From Lachnospiraceae bacterium UBA5902 (GTDB lineage Bacteria > Bacillota > Clostridia > Lachnospirales > Lachnospiraceae): a stretch of 22,242 nt of DNA. The stretch spans positions 1 through 22,242 of the forward strand of contig DJEI01000086.1 in NCBI GenBank assembly GCA_002431865.1, given 5' to 3'. Made by a program: the position numbers and the translations under genes. This document shows, piece after piece, positions 7,021-14,452 of this stretch (the stretch's first letter is position 1; each line of letters begins with the position of its first letter). Under the pieces are notes generated by a model that worked only from the letters and a program-made list of their open reading frames with translations, did not search any database and was not told where the DNA came from.

Positions 7021-8508
7021 TTAGATATTCAGGAACTTCTTTACTTCCGCAAGCATGTCTTCCTTATCGCAGACAATGTCGTGGCGAACCTCTGCCTGAC
7101 GGATATCCTCGATTGCCTGTGGAATCTTCACGCCGGAAAGCTTGTTCAGCTCATCGACAAGCTCAAAATCAGTCTGCTTGTCATATGCGCTGTCGATCGC
7201 GTTCATAACGCTTCTCGTAAACTTGTATGGACTTGCCGTACTTGCGATCACAGTTGGAGTTGTATCGCCAGTCTCCTTCACATACTTATCATATACTGCT
7301 GCTGCTACCGCTGTATGAGTATCTATAATATACTGATCAGACTCATACACACGCTTGATCGTAGCGGCCGTCTCTGCCTCAGATGCATAATTTCCGTAGA
7401 AATCTGCCAGCTGCTTCTTCATATCATCTGTGATTGTGTATTCACCCTCACCATTTAATGCCTGCATCAAAGCCTTATTCTTCTCTGCATCATTGCCTGC
7501 GATACGGTAGATCAGACGCTCCAGGTTGCTGGAGATCAAAATATCCATAGAAGGAGAAGTTGTTAAGATAAACTCTCTTTTTCTGTCGTATGTACCTGTA
7601 CGGAAGAAATCGTACAGAACCTTGTTTTCATTCGATGCACAGATAAACTTGTTGATTGGAAGTCCCATCTGCTTTGCATAGAAAGCGGCTAAAATATTTC
7701 CGAAGTTTCCGGTTGGAACAACAACATTAATCTTGTCTCCAGCCTTAATCTCGCCATTTGCAACGAGTCTTGTATATGCATATACATAATATACCATCTG
7801 TGGTACGAGGCGTCCGATGTTGATGGAGTTTGCAGAAGAGAACTGATATCCCTTAGATGCCAGATACTCGTTCAGCTTCTTGTCAGAGAACATCTTCTTC
7901 ACGCCTGTCTGTGCGTCATCGAAATTACCTGTGATACCGATGACACATGTATTATCCCCCTTCTGGGTTACCATCTGCTTCTCCTGAATCGGGCTTACAC
8001 CGTGCTTTGGATAGAATACGATGATCTTCGTGCCCGGTACATCTGCAAAGCCTGCAAGTGCAGCCTTACCTGTATCACCGGAAGTTGCAGTCAGAATTAC
8101 GATCTCATTCTTCACGTCGTTCTTCTTTGCTGAAGTTGTCAGCAGATATGGAAGAATGGAAAGTGCCATATCCTTAAACGCGATTGTTGCGCCATGGAAC
8201 AGTTCCAGATAATATGCACCCGCTTTATGTACGAGCGGTGCAATCTCCTTTGTATCGAATTTCGAATCATATGCACTGTTGATACAATGACGAAGCTCTT
8301 CTTCTGTGAAGTCTGTCAGCATCAGCTTCATAACCTGATATGCAACCTCACGGTAATCCATTTTGGAAAGCTCTTCCAAGCTCTTGTCAAATACCGGAAT
8401 TGTATCCGGTACAAATAAGCCACCCTCGTTTGCAAGTCCTTTCAAAATCGCCATAGAAGCGGTCGCTGTCTCCTGTGCATTTCTTGTACTTCTGTAAACC
8501 AGTTCCAT
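7021..8508 (-). CDS. thrC: Threonine synthase
   Basis: A 495-residue PLP enzyme converting O-phosphohomoserine to threonine. The PLP-binding lysine is Lys112 in the segment GATIAFKDMALS, the SATSGDTGKAAL phosphate-binding loop follows, and the N-terminus (YRSTRN) is typical of the longer, fungal-like/type 2 threonine synthases found in Clostridia and Gammaproteobacteria. The start ATG is preceded by AAGGAG six bases upstream. It lies 12 bp after the 3D-domain gene and so shares its promoter. No threonine-specific attenuator is visible in front of it. Confidence 0.94.
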   Translation of the reverse strand: MELVYRSTRNAQETATASMAILKGLANEGGLFVPDTIPVFDKSLEELSKMDYREVAYQVMKLMLTDFTEEELRHCINSAYDSKFDTKEIAPLVHKAGAYYLELFHGATIAFKDMALSILPYLLTTSAKKNDVKNEIVILTATSGDTGKAALAGFADVPGTKIIVFYPKHGVSPIQEKQMVTQKGDNTCVIGITGNFDDAQTGVKKMFSDKKLNEYLASKGYQFSSANSINIGRLVPQMVYYVYAYTRLVANGEIKAGDKINVVVPTGNFGNILAAFYAKQMGLPINKFICASNENKVLYDFFRTGTYDRKREFILTTSPSMDILISSNLERLIYRIAGNDAEKNKALMQALNGEGEYTITDDMKKQLADFYGNYASEAETAATIKRVYESDQYIIDTHTAVAAAVYDKYVKETGDTTPTVIASTASPYKFTRSVMNAIDSAYDKQTDFELVDELNKLSGVKIPQAIEDIRQAEVRHDIVCDKEDMLAEVKKFLNI

Positions 8509-8520
8509 CTTTTTCTCCTT

Positions 8521-9384
8521 TTATTCAACTACCAGATAGGCAGAGGTTGTTCTCATGTTAAAGTTCAAAGCTTCCTGATGTGTATTGCAGAACACATCGA
8601 AATGATTTCCTGTGATCGCACCACCACGATCCTGTACTTCATAGATCTGTCCATCGATCATGATCTTTGTACCAAACGCAAAATTCTTTGGTGCAGCAAT
8701 TGTCCATCCGGCTGTCGCACGTGCACCACTTGCTGTGATCGGATTCTCCATGTTGCTCCACTTACCACAACAGATTGGGCATGGACAGTATGCAGTCAGC
8801 AGATATTCACCCAGATACTGATACTTTCCGTTCGCATCGGCTGGTACATACGTCGGTGTAGAAGCGGTTGTCGTAGTAGTTGTTGTAGTATCGGTCTCTG
8901 CGGATGCCACAACGACGGCATTCGGATCGTACTCGCCAATCTCACCCGGTCCGCTATGCACAGCGGTCAATGCCGCCAACGCCGCCTGATCCCGTTTATC
9001 CTGTCTTCTGGCTGTCAGAATCTCATCAATCTGCTGCTCTGCACGCTCTAACTGTGCAAGCTGATCTGTCTCATAGTTTACGTTTACCATATCATTGTAG
9101 CTGATTGCAGTACTTGCAAACAGTTCTCCTGAAAATGGTTCTTTATCCTTCGTCAGATCTGCAACGGTCATCATAACACCTGTTGCAGCCTCACGGTTTG
9201 CGATCCGGTCTGCCAGTGAGACTGCACAGACAATGACCAATGCAAGTACCACAGCACCTGCACCTGCATACTTTCCGTATGTCTGCAGGAAGCTTTTCAG
9301 TTTTCCCGGTTCTCTCTGTTTCTTATCCTTTTTTTCTTTGGAATCCATATTCAATTCGATCGTTTCGATTTTACCTGTGTCCAT
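8521..9384 (-). CDS. Membrane-anchored 3D-domain protein (putative cell-wall lytic/remodelling)
   Basis: The 287-residue protein has a short basic cytoplasmic N-terminus, one membrane segment (about residues 40-58), an extracytoplasmic linker with a run of eight threonines, and a C-terminal 3D domain (about 198-287). The domain is related to MltA-like lytic transglycosylases and to the tail of Bacillus YabE/YocH. Four cysteines in AYCPCPICCG open the domain, and the later aspartates of DRGGAI and HFDVF are present. The first of the name-giving aspartates seems to be replaced (IAAPKN where IAVDP is usual). I chose the ATG at 9382-9384 because AGGA lies five bases upstream. The ATG at 9406-9408 has no site. 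It is the first gene of an operon with thrC. Function inferred: peptidoglycan turnover. Confidence 0.82.
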   Translation of the reverse strand: MDTGKIETIELNMDSKEKKDKKQREPGKLKSFLQTYGKYAGAGAVVLALVIVCAVSLADRIANREAATGVMMTVADLTKDKEPFSGELFASTAISYNDMVNVNYETDQLAQLERAEQQIDEILTARRQDKRDQAALAALTAVHSGPGEIGEYDPNAVVVASAETDTTTTTTTTASTPTYVPADANGKYQYLGEYLLTAYCPCPICCGKWSNMENPITASGARATAGWTIAAPKNFAFGTKIMIDGQIYEVQDRGGAITGNHFDVFCNTHQEALNFNMRTTSAYLVVE

Positions 9385-9406
9385 ATTGTTCCTATTCTCC
9401 TCATGC

Positions 9407-9423
9407 AATTCCGATTCGGAATT
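9407..9423 (-). other. Perfect palindrome in the 3D-gene leader
   Basis: AATTCCGA, one central base, then TCGGAATT form a perfect 17-bp palindrome between the promoter and the start of the 3D-domain gene. In RNA it can form a 6-bp stem with a 5-nt loop just upstream of the ribosome binding site. As DNA it could be an operator. Nothing further can be said. Confidence 0.4.
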
Positions 9424-9435
9424 TATGATAAAATT

Positions 9436-9458
9436 GTTACAAAAAGGTTACATTTACA
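9436..9458 (-). promoter_or_regulatory. WalR-like box upstream of the 3D-domain gene
   Basis: On the minus strand TGTAAC-N5-TGTAAC (9436-9452) exactly fits the published WalR (YycF) consensus TGTWAH-N5-TGTWAH. A third half-site, TGTAAA, abuts it (9453-9458). WalR controls cell-wall hydrolase genes in Firmicutes, including 3D-domain genes such as yocH, so motif and target agree. The box sits just downstream of the -10, covering roughly +2 to +25, a position usually linked with repression. Confidence 0.6.
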
Positions 9459-9466
9459 CTTTCATG

Positions 9467-9495
9467 ATTATAATTCAAGAATGCCGTTCGGTCAA
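9467..9495 (-). promoter_or_regulatory. SigA-type promoter for the 3D gene-thrC operon
   Basis: Minus strand: TTGACC (9490-9495), a 17-bp spacer, and TATAAT (9467-9472). The predicted start is near 9460, giving a leader of about 75 nt that holds the WalR-like box and a palindrome. Confidence 0.82.
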
Positions 9496-9505
9496 GTAAT
9501 TTCGC

Positions 9506-9549
9506 GACTTTTTCACGACTTTTTTCGATCGGCAGACTGGACTTTTTTC
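9506..9549. repeat. Three phased A/T-tract repeats
   Basis: GACTTTTT(T)C occurs three times, beginning at 9506, 9517 and 9540, at spacings of 11 and 23 bp, close to one and two helical turns. They lie upstream of the -35 of the minus-strand promoter, where phased A-tracts bend DNA or act as UP-like elements. The third copy overlaps the -35 of the divergent plus-strand promoter. Confidence 0.5.
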
Positions 9550-9566
9550 CGTGCAGTCGCTATACT
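9538..9566 (+). promoter_or_regulatory. Probable promoter of the AP2-domain gene
   Basis: TGGACT (9538-9543, 4 of 6 to TTGACA), a 17-bp spacer and TATACT (9561-9566, 5 of 6). Transcription would start at about 9573, exactly at the first in-frame ATG. This argues that the protein starts at a later ATG. Confidence 0.55.
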
Positions 9567-9593
9567 GATTTTATGTGCGGATTTTGTGTTTTT

Positions 9594-10430
9594 ATGGCAC
9601 ATAATATCACGAAAGGATTTCCCCTCACTCAGATTATGGCAGCTTTACCCGGTATTTATACAGCAACCAAAAAAGATGGCAGCACCTATTACCGTGCTTC
9701 CATCACCTACTTGAAAAAACATATCAGCCTTGGCAGCTTCGCTACAGAGGAGCTTGCTTCGCGCGCCTACAGTGAAGCACGCCTGATCTTAGATCATGCA
9801 GAGATCACGCTGGCGGAATACAGCCTGTTCTCCTGCCTTTCCCATGACAAATTCGTATGTCTCATCAACTTCCGCGACAACGGGATCTATTTTAAGACAC
9901 CCATCTATCTGTGGAAAAAATATTTTGAATATTATCTGTCCGCCACGGAAACCTTGAAATTCGACCGTGATGACCTTTTCTTTTATGCCTCCAAGAATAT
10001 TCAGAAAAAAGGTGGTTATCTCTTCGTCAGCGACTACGGAAGCCAGTACAGCATCCTGTCACGTTATGGGATCCGACCATTTTCCGTCTACGGCAGAGAC
10101 TACCGCATGGCAAATGGCGATGCACTTGATTTCCGCTATTCCAATATCGAAATCATCAACCAGTATGCCGGTGTCCAGAAAAAAGAATCTGCCTCCGGGC
10201 AAGTACAATACCAGACAAAAATCCATGTAAACGGTGATCTCATCGTCGGCACCTACGCGGACGAGATTTCCGCTGCCATCGCATACAACAAAGCGGCGGA
10301 CATACTCGCAGCACATGGAATCAGCAAGACATACGCCAGAAATTACATTGTCTCCATGACAAACGAGCAGTATCATACCGCTTATACTTCGATTTCTATC
10401 TCCAAAAAGCTTACAGCGCCTGCACCATAG
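9594..10430 (+). CDS. Protein with two AP2-like domains and a decayed HNH-like core
   Basis: About 278 residues, no signal peptide or membrane segment. An AP2-like DNA-binding repeat lies at about 19-66 (PGIYTATKKDG...ISLGSFATEELASRAY) and a second at about 190-245 (KIHVNGDLIVGTYADEISAAIAYNKAADIL). Between them, residues 172-187 (MANGDALDFRYSNIEI) resemble the last part of an HNH homing endonuclease (DHINGD..DNRRSNLRI), but the catalytic Asp-His and the Asn of DNR are replaced. The protein may bind DNA without cutting it. The start is uncertain: ATGs at 9573, 9594 and 9636 are in frame. The first would be leaderless, 9594 has a weak GCGGA, and 9636 has AAAGGA at a long spacing. It is divergent from the 3D gene and overlaps the dusB 3' end by 20 bp. 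I do not recognise a named family. Confidence 0.75.
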   Translation: MAHNITKGFPLTQIMAALPGIYTATKKDGSTYYRASITYLKKHISLGSFATEELASRAYSEARLILDHAEITLAEYSLFSCLSHDKFVCLINFRDNGIYFKTPIYLWKKYFEYYLSATETLKFDRDDLFFYASKNIQKKGGYLFVSDYGSQYSILSRYGIRPFSVYGRDYRMANGDALDFRYSNIEIINQYAGVQKKESASGQVQYQTKIHVNGDLIVGTYADEISAAIAYNKAADILAAHGISKTYARNYIVSMTNEQYHTAYTSISISKKLTAPAP

Positions 10431-11346
10431 CCGCAAGTGCATCGTAAGTTTCCACCATATTGATCTTCGCGCGCAGCTTCGCCGAATCCGGCATGCCTTG
10501 CGTGTACCAGGCCACATGCTTACGCATCTCATGTATCCCGGTGAACTCCCCTTTGTATTCCACCATCAAAGACGCATGGCGCAGCATCATCGCTTTCCGC
10601 GCTTCCACACTCGGTTTCTCCAGATGTTCTCCAGTTTCAAGAAAATGTCGGATATCCTGAAAGATCCACGGATTTCCTTTCGCCGCTCTTCCAATCATCA
10701 CACTGTCACAGCCAGTCTGTGCCCTCATTGCAAGCACATTCTCCGCACATGTGATGTCACCGTTGCCGATCACCGGCACAGACACGGCTTCTTTGACCTG
10801 CCGGATCACATCCCAGTCCGCCTGTCCGTGGTAATACTGTTCTCTCGTCCTTCCATGCACCGCAATCGCAGAAACGCCTGCCTGCTCCGCGATCTGTGCA
10901 ACCTCCGGCGCATTGATATGCTCTGCATCAAAGCCTGCCCGGATCTTGATCGTGACTGGAAGCGAAACCGCATGCACCAGTGCATCAACGATATCTCCGA
11001 TCATCTCCGGCTGTTTCATAAGTGCCGAGCCTTCGCCATTGTTGACAATCTTTGGTACCGGACATCCCATGTTGACATCGATAAAAGAAAATCCCTTATC
11101 CTCCAGTCTTTTTGCCTGTGATGCCATAAGCTCCGGTTCGCTGCCAAAGATCTGCACACCGATCGGGGCTTCCTCCGGTTTTGTCATAAGCAGCGGTTCC
11201 GTATTTTTGTTGTTATAATACATGCCCTTGGCACTCACCATCTCCGTGTATACGATATCACAGCCCATCTCTTTGCATAAGAGACGAAATGGCAGGTCAC
11301 AGATACCTGCCATTGGTGCCAATGCGATTTTTCCAGTAAAATCCAT
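10411..11346 (-). CDS. dusB: tRNA-dihydrouridine synthase
   Basis: A 311-residue FMN enzyme that reduces uridines in the tRNA D-loop. The N-terminal FMN motif LAPMAGICDLPFR (9-21) and the catalytic Cys95 in NMGCPVPKIVNNGEGSALM are intact. GNGDI and the phosphate-binding GRAAKGNPWIF segment follow, as expected for the DusB group in Firmicutes. The start has AAAGGA seven bases upstream and is 11 bp after coaX. It ends the dapA-dapB-coaX unit and meets the AP2 gene head-on. Which D-loop position it modifies cannot be told from sequence. Confidence 0.94.
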   Translation of the reverse strand: MDFTGKIALAPMAGICDLPFRLLCKEMGCDIVYTEMVSAKGMYYNNKNTEPLLMTKPEEAPIGVQIFGSEPELMASQAKRLEDKGFSFIDVNMGCPVPKIVNNGEGSALMKQPEMIGDIVDALVHAVSLPVTIKIRAGFDAEHINAPEVAQIAEQAGVSAIAVHGRTREQYYHGQADWDVIRQVKEAVSVPVIGNGDITCAENVLAMRAQTGCDSVMIGRAAKGNPWIFQDIRHFLETGEHLEKPSVEARKAMMLRHASLMVEYKGEFTGIHEMRKHVAWYTQGMPDSAKLRAKINMVETYDALAAMVQAL

Positions 11347-11357
11347 AGTTTCGTCCT

Positions 11358-12122
11358 TTATTGTTTCTCATAGATCAACTGCAGTCCCTTTAATGTCAGG
11401 TCTGCATCGTAATAATCAATACAATCCGTATTCTCCGAGATCAGCTTTCCAAGTCCTCCGGTTGCCACAACCTTGATATTATCTAATCCAGATTCCTTCT
11501 TAATCCTGCGGATAATATACTCTGTCTGACCGACATAACCATAGAATACACCCGCCTGCATGCTGCTGACGGTATCCTTTGCCAAGATCGTATCCGGTCT
11601 CTTGATCTCGATTTCCGGAAGCTTTGCAGTCCCGGACCAGAGTGCTGCTGCCGCAAGTCTGATTCCCGGCGATGTCGCACCCGAGTGGAACACTCCACCA
11701 TCCAATACCAGATCATGTGTCGTTGCAGTTCCAAAATCTACAACGATTACCGGACCGCCATACAACTCATACGCAGCCACTGCATCGACCAGACGGTCGG
11801 CTCCCAGTGTCTTTGGTTCCGGAATCGCAATATTGATTCCGGTCTTGATGCCCGGAGCAACAATAATCGGCTGAATGTTCAGATACTTGATGATACCACT
11901 CGTCAGAGAGTGCATAACCTTCGGTACAACGGACGCGATAATAACTGCATCAATTTCTGAAACATGTATATCCCGTACCCGCAGCCAATCCACAAAATAC
12001 ACGCCATACTCATCGGAGGTGCGTGCTGTCCCGGTTGTGATACGAAATGTATTGATCAGCTTTTTACCTTCAAACAGTCCTACTGTAATATTCGTATTTC
12101 CAACGTCTACTGCAAATAACAT
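11358..12122 (-). CDS. coaX: Type III pantothenate kinase
   Basis: A 254-residue ASKHA-fold kinase that phosphorylates pantothenate in the first step of CoA synthesis. Type III enzymes are insensitive to CoA feedback and need a monovalent cation. The phosphate-1 motif DVGNTN is at residues 6-11, [12 protein letters not shown] and VVDFGTATT mark the pantothenate and phosphate-2 loops, and ATGGLG lies near the C-terminus. The start ATG follows AAGGGGA at seven bases. It lies 11 bp after the small conserved gene and 11 bp before dusB, within the lysine-riboswitch unit. Confidence 0.95.
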   Translation of the reverse strand: MLFAVDVGNTNITVGLFEGKKLINTFRITTGTARTSDEYGVYFVDWLRVRDIHVSEIDAVIIASVVPKVMHSLTSGIIKYLNIQPIIVAPGIKTGINIAIPEPKTLGADRLVDAVAAYELYGGPVIVVDFGTATTHDLVLDGGVFHSGATSPGIRLAAAALWSGTAKLPEIEIKRPDTILAKDTVSSMQAGVFYGYVGQTEYIIRRIKKESGLDNIKVVATGGLGKLISENTDCIDYYDADLTLKGLQLIYEKQ

Positions 12123-12131
12123 ATATCTTCC

Positions 12132-12143
12132 CCTTAGCTAAGG
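12132..12143 (-). other. 12-bp palindrome over a stop codon and the coaX ribosome binding site
   Basis: CCTTAGCTAAGG is a perfect palindrome that contains the stop codon of the upstream small gene and the first bases of the coaX AAGGGGA site. In single-stranded RNA it cannot form a tight hairpin alone (loop too short), but it could dimerise or couple coaX translation to passage of ribosomes through the upstream stop. Confidence 0.35.
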
Positions 12144-12454
12144 AAAAATGTCTGAAAATACAGCTCCAGCTGCTCAAACAATTCCTTCTTTTCCTTTCTG
12201 ATCTGTTTGATTTTTAAGCCACAGCCAATCTCATCGTACAGGATATCTTCCTCTGCCGCATCTGTGACAATATTCAGGTTCCCCATACTGTCAAACACAA
12301 GCATGATGATTCCGCCGACATCCTCTGTGAACAACGTACATAAAATACGAAGTTCTTTTTTTACCTCGGTTGGCAGATTGTCAAAATCTCCATTCAAATA
12401 ATACTTCTGCGTGTACTTTGAAGCACTGCACAAAATAATTTCATCCTGATACAT
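12134..12454 (-). CDS. Small conserved protein, possibly DUF6145
   Basis: With the ATG at 12452-12454 (GAGGA six bases upstream) this is a 106-residue cytosolic, acidic protein without membrane segments. A TTG start seven codons earlier is open but would overlap dapB. It has the pattern of a small alpha/beta protein ([22 protein letters not shown], then [12 protein letters not shown]) ending in a helical [15 protein letters not shown]. From memory it resembles the uncharacterised Clostridia family DUF6145, but this was not checked. It is embedded between dapB and coaX with 13- and 11-bp gaps, so it is certainly part of that transcript. Its function is unknown, and the neighbours suggest only general metabolism. 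Confidence 0.78.
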   Translation of the reverse strand: MYQDEIILCSASKYTQKYYLNGDFDNLPTEVKKELRILCTLFTEDVGGIIMLVFDSMGNLNIVTDAAEEDILYDEIGCGLKIKQIRKEKKELFEQLELYFQTFFLS

Positions 12455-12467
12455 AACCGATCCTCGC

Positions 12468-13223
12468 TTATCCAATCACATCTGCCATGTCGTAAAAGCC
12501 TGCCGGCTTTCCTGCCAGAAACTTTGCCGCTTCCACTGCGCCCTTGGCAAATACAGACTTCGAATAAGCTGTATGCTTAAATTCAATCACTTCGTCCACA
12601 CCTGCAAAGATCACCTCGTGTTCACCAACGATCGTTCCACCACGTACCGCAGAGATACCGAGCTCCTTCTTGTCACGCTTCTTCCTTACCTGGGAACGAT
12701 CATAGACATACTCATAAACATTGCCTCTGGCGTCATTGATTGCATCTGCCAGTGCCAGTGCCGTTCCTGACGGTGCATCCACCTTCTGGTTATGATGCTT
12801 CTCTACGATCTCAATATCATAACCGGCTGGTGCGAATACATTTGCCGCATCCTTCAGAAGCTTCATCAGCGTATTGATACCCAGACTCATATTTGCGGAC
12901 TTCAGGATTGCCACCTTCTCAGAGCAGATAGAAACCTTATTAAGCTGCTCCGGGGAAAGCCCGGTCGTACAAAGTACAACCGGAACCTGCTTTGCTACCG
13001 CATAGTCAAGCAGATTGTCAACAGCAACGGCTGCTGCAAAATCAATGATGACATCTGCCTTGACATCGCATGCGTTGATATCTGTAAATACCGGATATCC
13101 GTTTTCTCTATTATCTACGACATCAATGCCGGCAATGATCTCCACATCCGGATCTTCCTTGCAAAGTCCTGTGATGACCTGCCCCATCTTACCGTTACAA
13201 CCATGCATAATCACACGAATCAT
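12468..13223 (-). CDS. dapB: 4-hydroxy-tetrahydrodipicolinate reductase
   Basis: A 251-residue reductase of the diaminopimelate/lysine pathway acting just after DapA. The N-terminal nucleotide-binding loop HGCNGKMGQ (7-15), the central DFAAAVAV and CTTG segments, and the catalytic region EKHHNQKVDAPSGTA, with the conserved His pair and Lys, are complete. The start ATG follows GGGAGG at eight bases and lies 30 bp after dapA. The product feeds both peptidoglycan meso-DAP and lysine. Confidence 0.96.
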   Translation of the reverse strand: MIRVIMHGCNGKMGQVITGLCKEDPDVEIIAGIDVVDNRENGYPVFTDINACDVKADVIIDFAAAVAVDNLLDYAVAKQVPVVLCTTGLSPEQLNKVSICSEKVAILKSANMSLGINTLMKLLKDAANVFAPAGYDIEIVEKHHNQKVDAPSGTALALADAINDARGNVYEYVYDRSQVRKKRDKKELGISAVRGGTIVGEHEVIFAGVDEVIEFKHTAYSKSVFAKGAVEAAKFLAGKPAGFYDMADVIG

Positions 13224-13253
13224 TTGTTTTTCCTCCCGGTCTGTCTAGCTGTA

Positions 13254-14144
13254 TTACTGGATTTTCACGCCAAATCCTGTCATTGCTTTCTTTAACTGCT
13301 CTGTATGCTCTGGCTCAAGCTCTGTCAGTGGCATACGAAGGTTGCCTTCGCAAAGTCCCATCAGTTCCACTGCCTTCTTGACAGGGATTGGGTTTACCTC
13401 ACAGAACAGTGACTCGCACAGAGGAATTGCCTTGATCTGAATCTCTCTGGCACCAACCACATCACCATCTAAGTACTTCTGTACCATATCATGTGTCTCC
13501 TTCGGAGCTACGTTTGCAAGTACAGAAATCACGCCCTTTCCACCAAGGGACAGGATCGGCATAACCTGATCATCATTTCCAGAATATACATCGAGGCATC
13601 CATCTGCCAGGCTTACCAGACGTGCAACCTGTGACAGATTGCCAGTTGCCTCCTTGATCGCTACGATATTTTTTACATTCTTAGCCAGATATACGGCTGT
13701 CTCCGGCTGGATGTTCGTACCGGTTCTGCTTGGTACGTTGTACATGATAATTGGAAGTGTCACGCTGTTTGCAACGGCCGTATAATGTGCGATCAGACCC
13801 TTCTGTGTTGCTTTGTTATAATATGGTGTTACAACAAGCAGACCATCCACGCCATACTTTTCTGCTTCCTGAGACAGATAAATGGCTGTCTCTGTACAAT
13901 TTGAACCTGTTCCTGCAACAACCGGGATACGCTTGTCGACAACCTCTGCACAGAAACGAATACAATCCAGATGCTCCTCATGGGATAATGTGGAAGACTC
14001 TCCTGTCGTTCCACATACAACGATACAATCGGTTCCTCCTGCGATCTGATACTCGATCACATCACGGAACTTATCATAATCCACCGAACCATCCTTCTTA
14101 AATGGTGTAACAATCGCAACTGCTGAACCTGTAAAAATTGACAT
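13254..14144 (-). CDS. dapA: 4-hydroxy-tetrahydrodipicolinate synthase
   Basis: A 296-residue TIM-barrel aldolase condensing pyruvate with aspartate semialdehyde, the committed step to lysine and DAP. The Schiff-base lysine is Lys164 (VAIKEATGN), the catalytic Tyr135 lies in YNVPSRTG, and Thr46-Thr47 (CGTTGES) complete the triad. I use the ATG at 14142-14144, preceded by TAGGAGG. The open frame continues 47 codons upstream, but that extension is the riboswitch terminator and aptamer, not protein. It heads the lysine-controlled unit. Confidence 0.96.
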   Translation of the reverse strand: MSIFTGSAVAIVTPFKKDGSVDYDKFRDVIEYQIAGGTDCIVVCGTTGESSTLSHEEHLDCIRFCAEVVDKRIPVVAGTGSNCTETAIYLSQEAEKYGVDGLLVVTPYYNKATQKGLIAHYTAVANSVTLPIIMYNVPSRTGTNIQPETAVYLAKNVKNIVAIKEATGNLSQVARLVSLADGCLDVYSGNDDQVMPILSLGGKGVISVLANVAPKETHDMVQKYLDGDVVGAREIQIKAIPLCESLFCEVNPIPVKKAVELMGLCEGNLRMPLTELEPEHTEQLKKAMTGFGVKIQ

Positions 14145-14179
14145 CTTTCTCTTCCTCCTAATATATTTAGATTTCACTA

Positions 14180-14219
14180 AATCATAAATAAAGCTGGCAC
14201 TTTGATAAAGTGCCAGCTT
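14180..14219 (-). terminator. Lysine-riboswitch terminator
   Basis: A perfect 13-bp stem with a 3-base loop (14191-14203 with 14207-14219) lies between the lysine aptamer and dapA, followed on the minus strand by the U-rich but interrupted TATTTATGATTTAG. It is the expected OFF structure of the expression platform. A smaller ATTTAG/CTAAAT hairpin lies between it and the dapA ribosome binding site. Confidence 0.85.
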
Positions 14220-14231
14220 GAAATGTCTCAA

Positions 14232-14410
14232 TTCCGGTAGCGCTCCATCTGCATGCTTACAAATGACAGTCATACAATTCTTCACTGCACAACCAGGATT
14301 TCAGTGCTTAGACATCTGTCGTCCTTCGGCGGTTTCCCCTTTTCCATGCGATCCACTGCTCTAAGTCATCCCGCAAAGTACTCTTGAATTCCGCACCTCT
14401 ACTCAATCAA
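14232..14410 (-). promoter_or_regulatory. Lysine riboswitch (L-box) aptamer
   Basis: Read on the minus strand, the roughly 180-nt leader of dapA begins with the conserved GAGTAGAGGTGCGG (14391-14404), followed by AGAGTAC. It contains the hallmark GGGGAAACCGCCGAAG (14324-14339) and closes with GCGCTACC, whose CTAC can pair with the opening GTAG as P1. This order matches the lysine aptamer. With lysine bound, transcription should stop at the terminator downstream, lowering dapA, dapB and the genes behind them. Confidence 0.92.
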
Positions 14411-14420
14411 AATCAAGGAT

Positions 14421-14449
14421 AGTATATCATCGTTATACAGGTCTGTCAA
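14421..14449 (-). promoter_or_regulatory. Strong SigA-type promoter for the lysine-riboswitch operon
   Basis: Minus strand: a perfect TTGACA (14444-14449), a 17-bp spacer, and TATACT (14421-14426). The predicted start is at about 14414, a few bases before the aptamer. The -35 begins three bases after the ssb stop codon, and there is no terminator between. Confidence 0.9.
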
Positions 14450-14452
14450 TCA

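Noticed and set aside
14145..14285. In-frame N-terminal extension of dapA (47 codons)
   Set aside because: It is the lysine-riboswitch terminator and aptamer region read as protein. The TAGGAGG site marks the start at 14144, and the protein then has the family's normal N-terminus.
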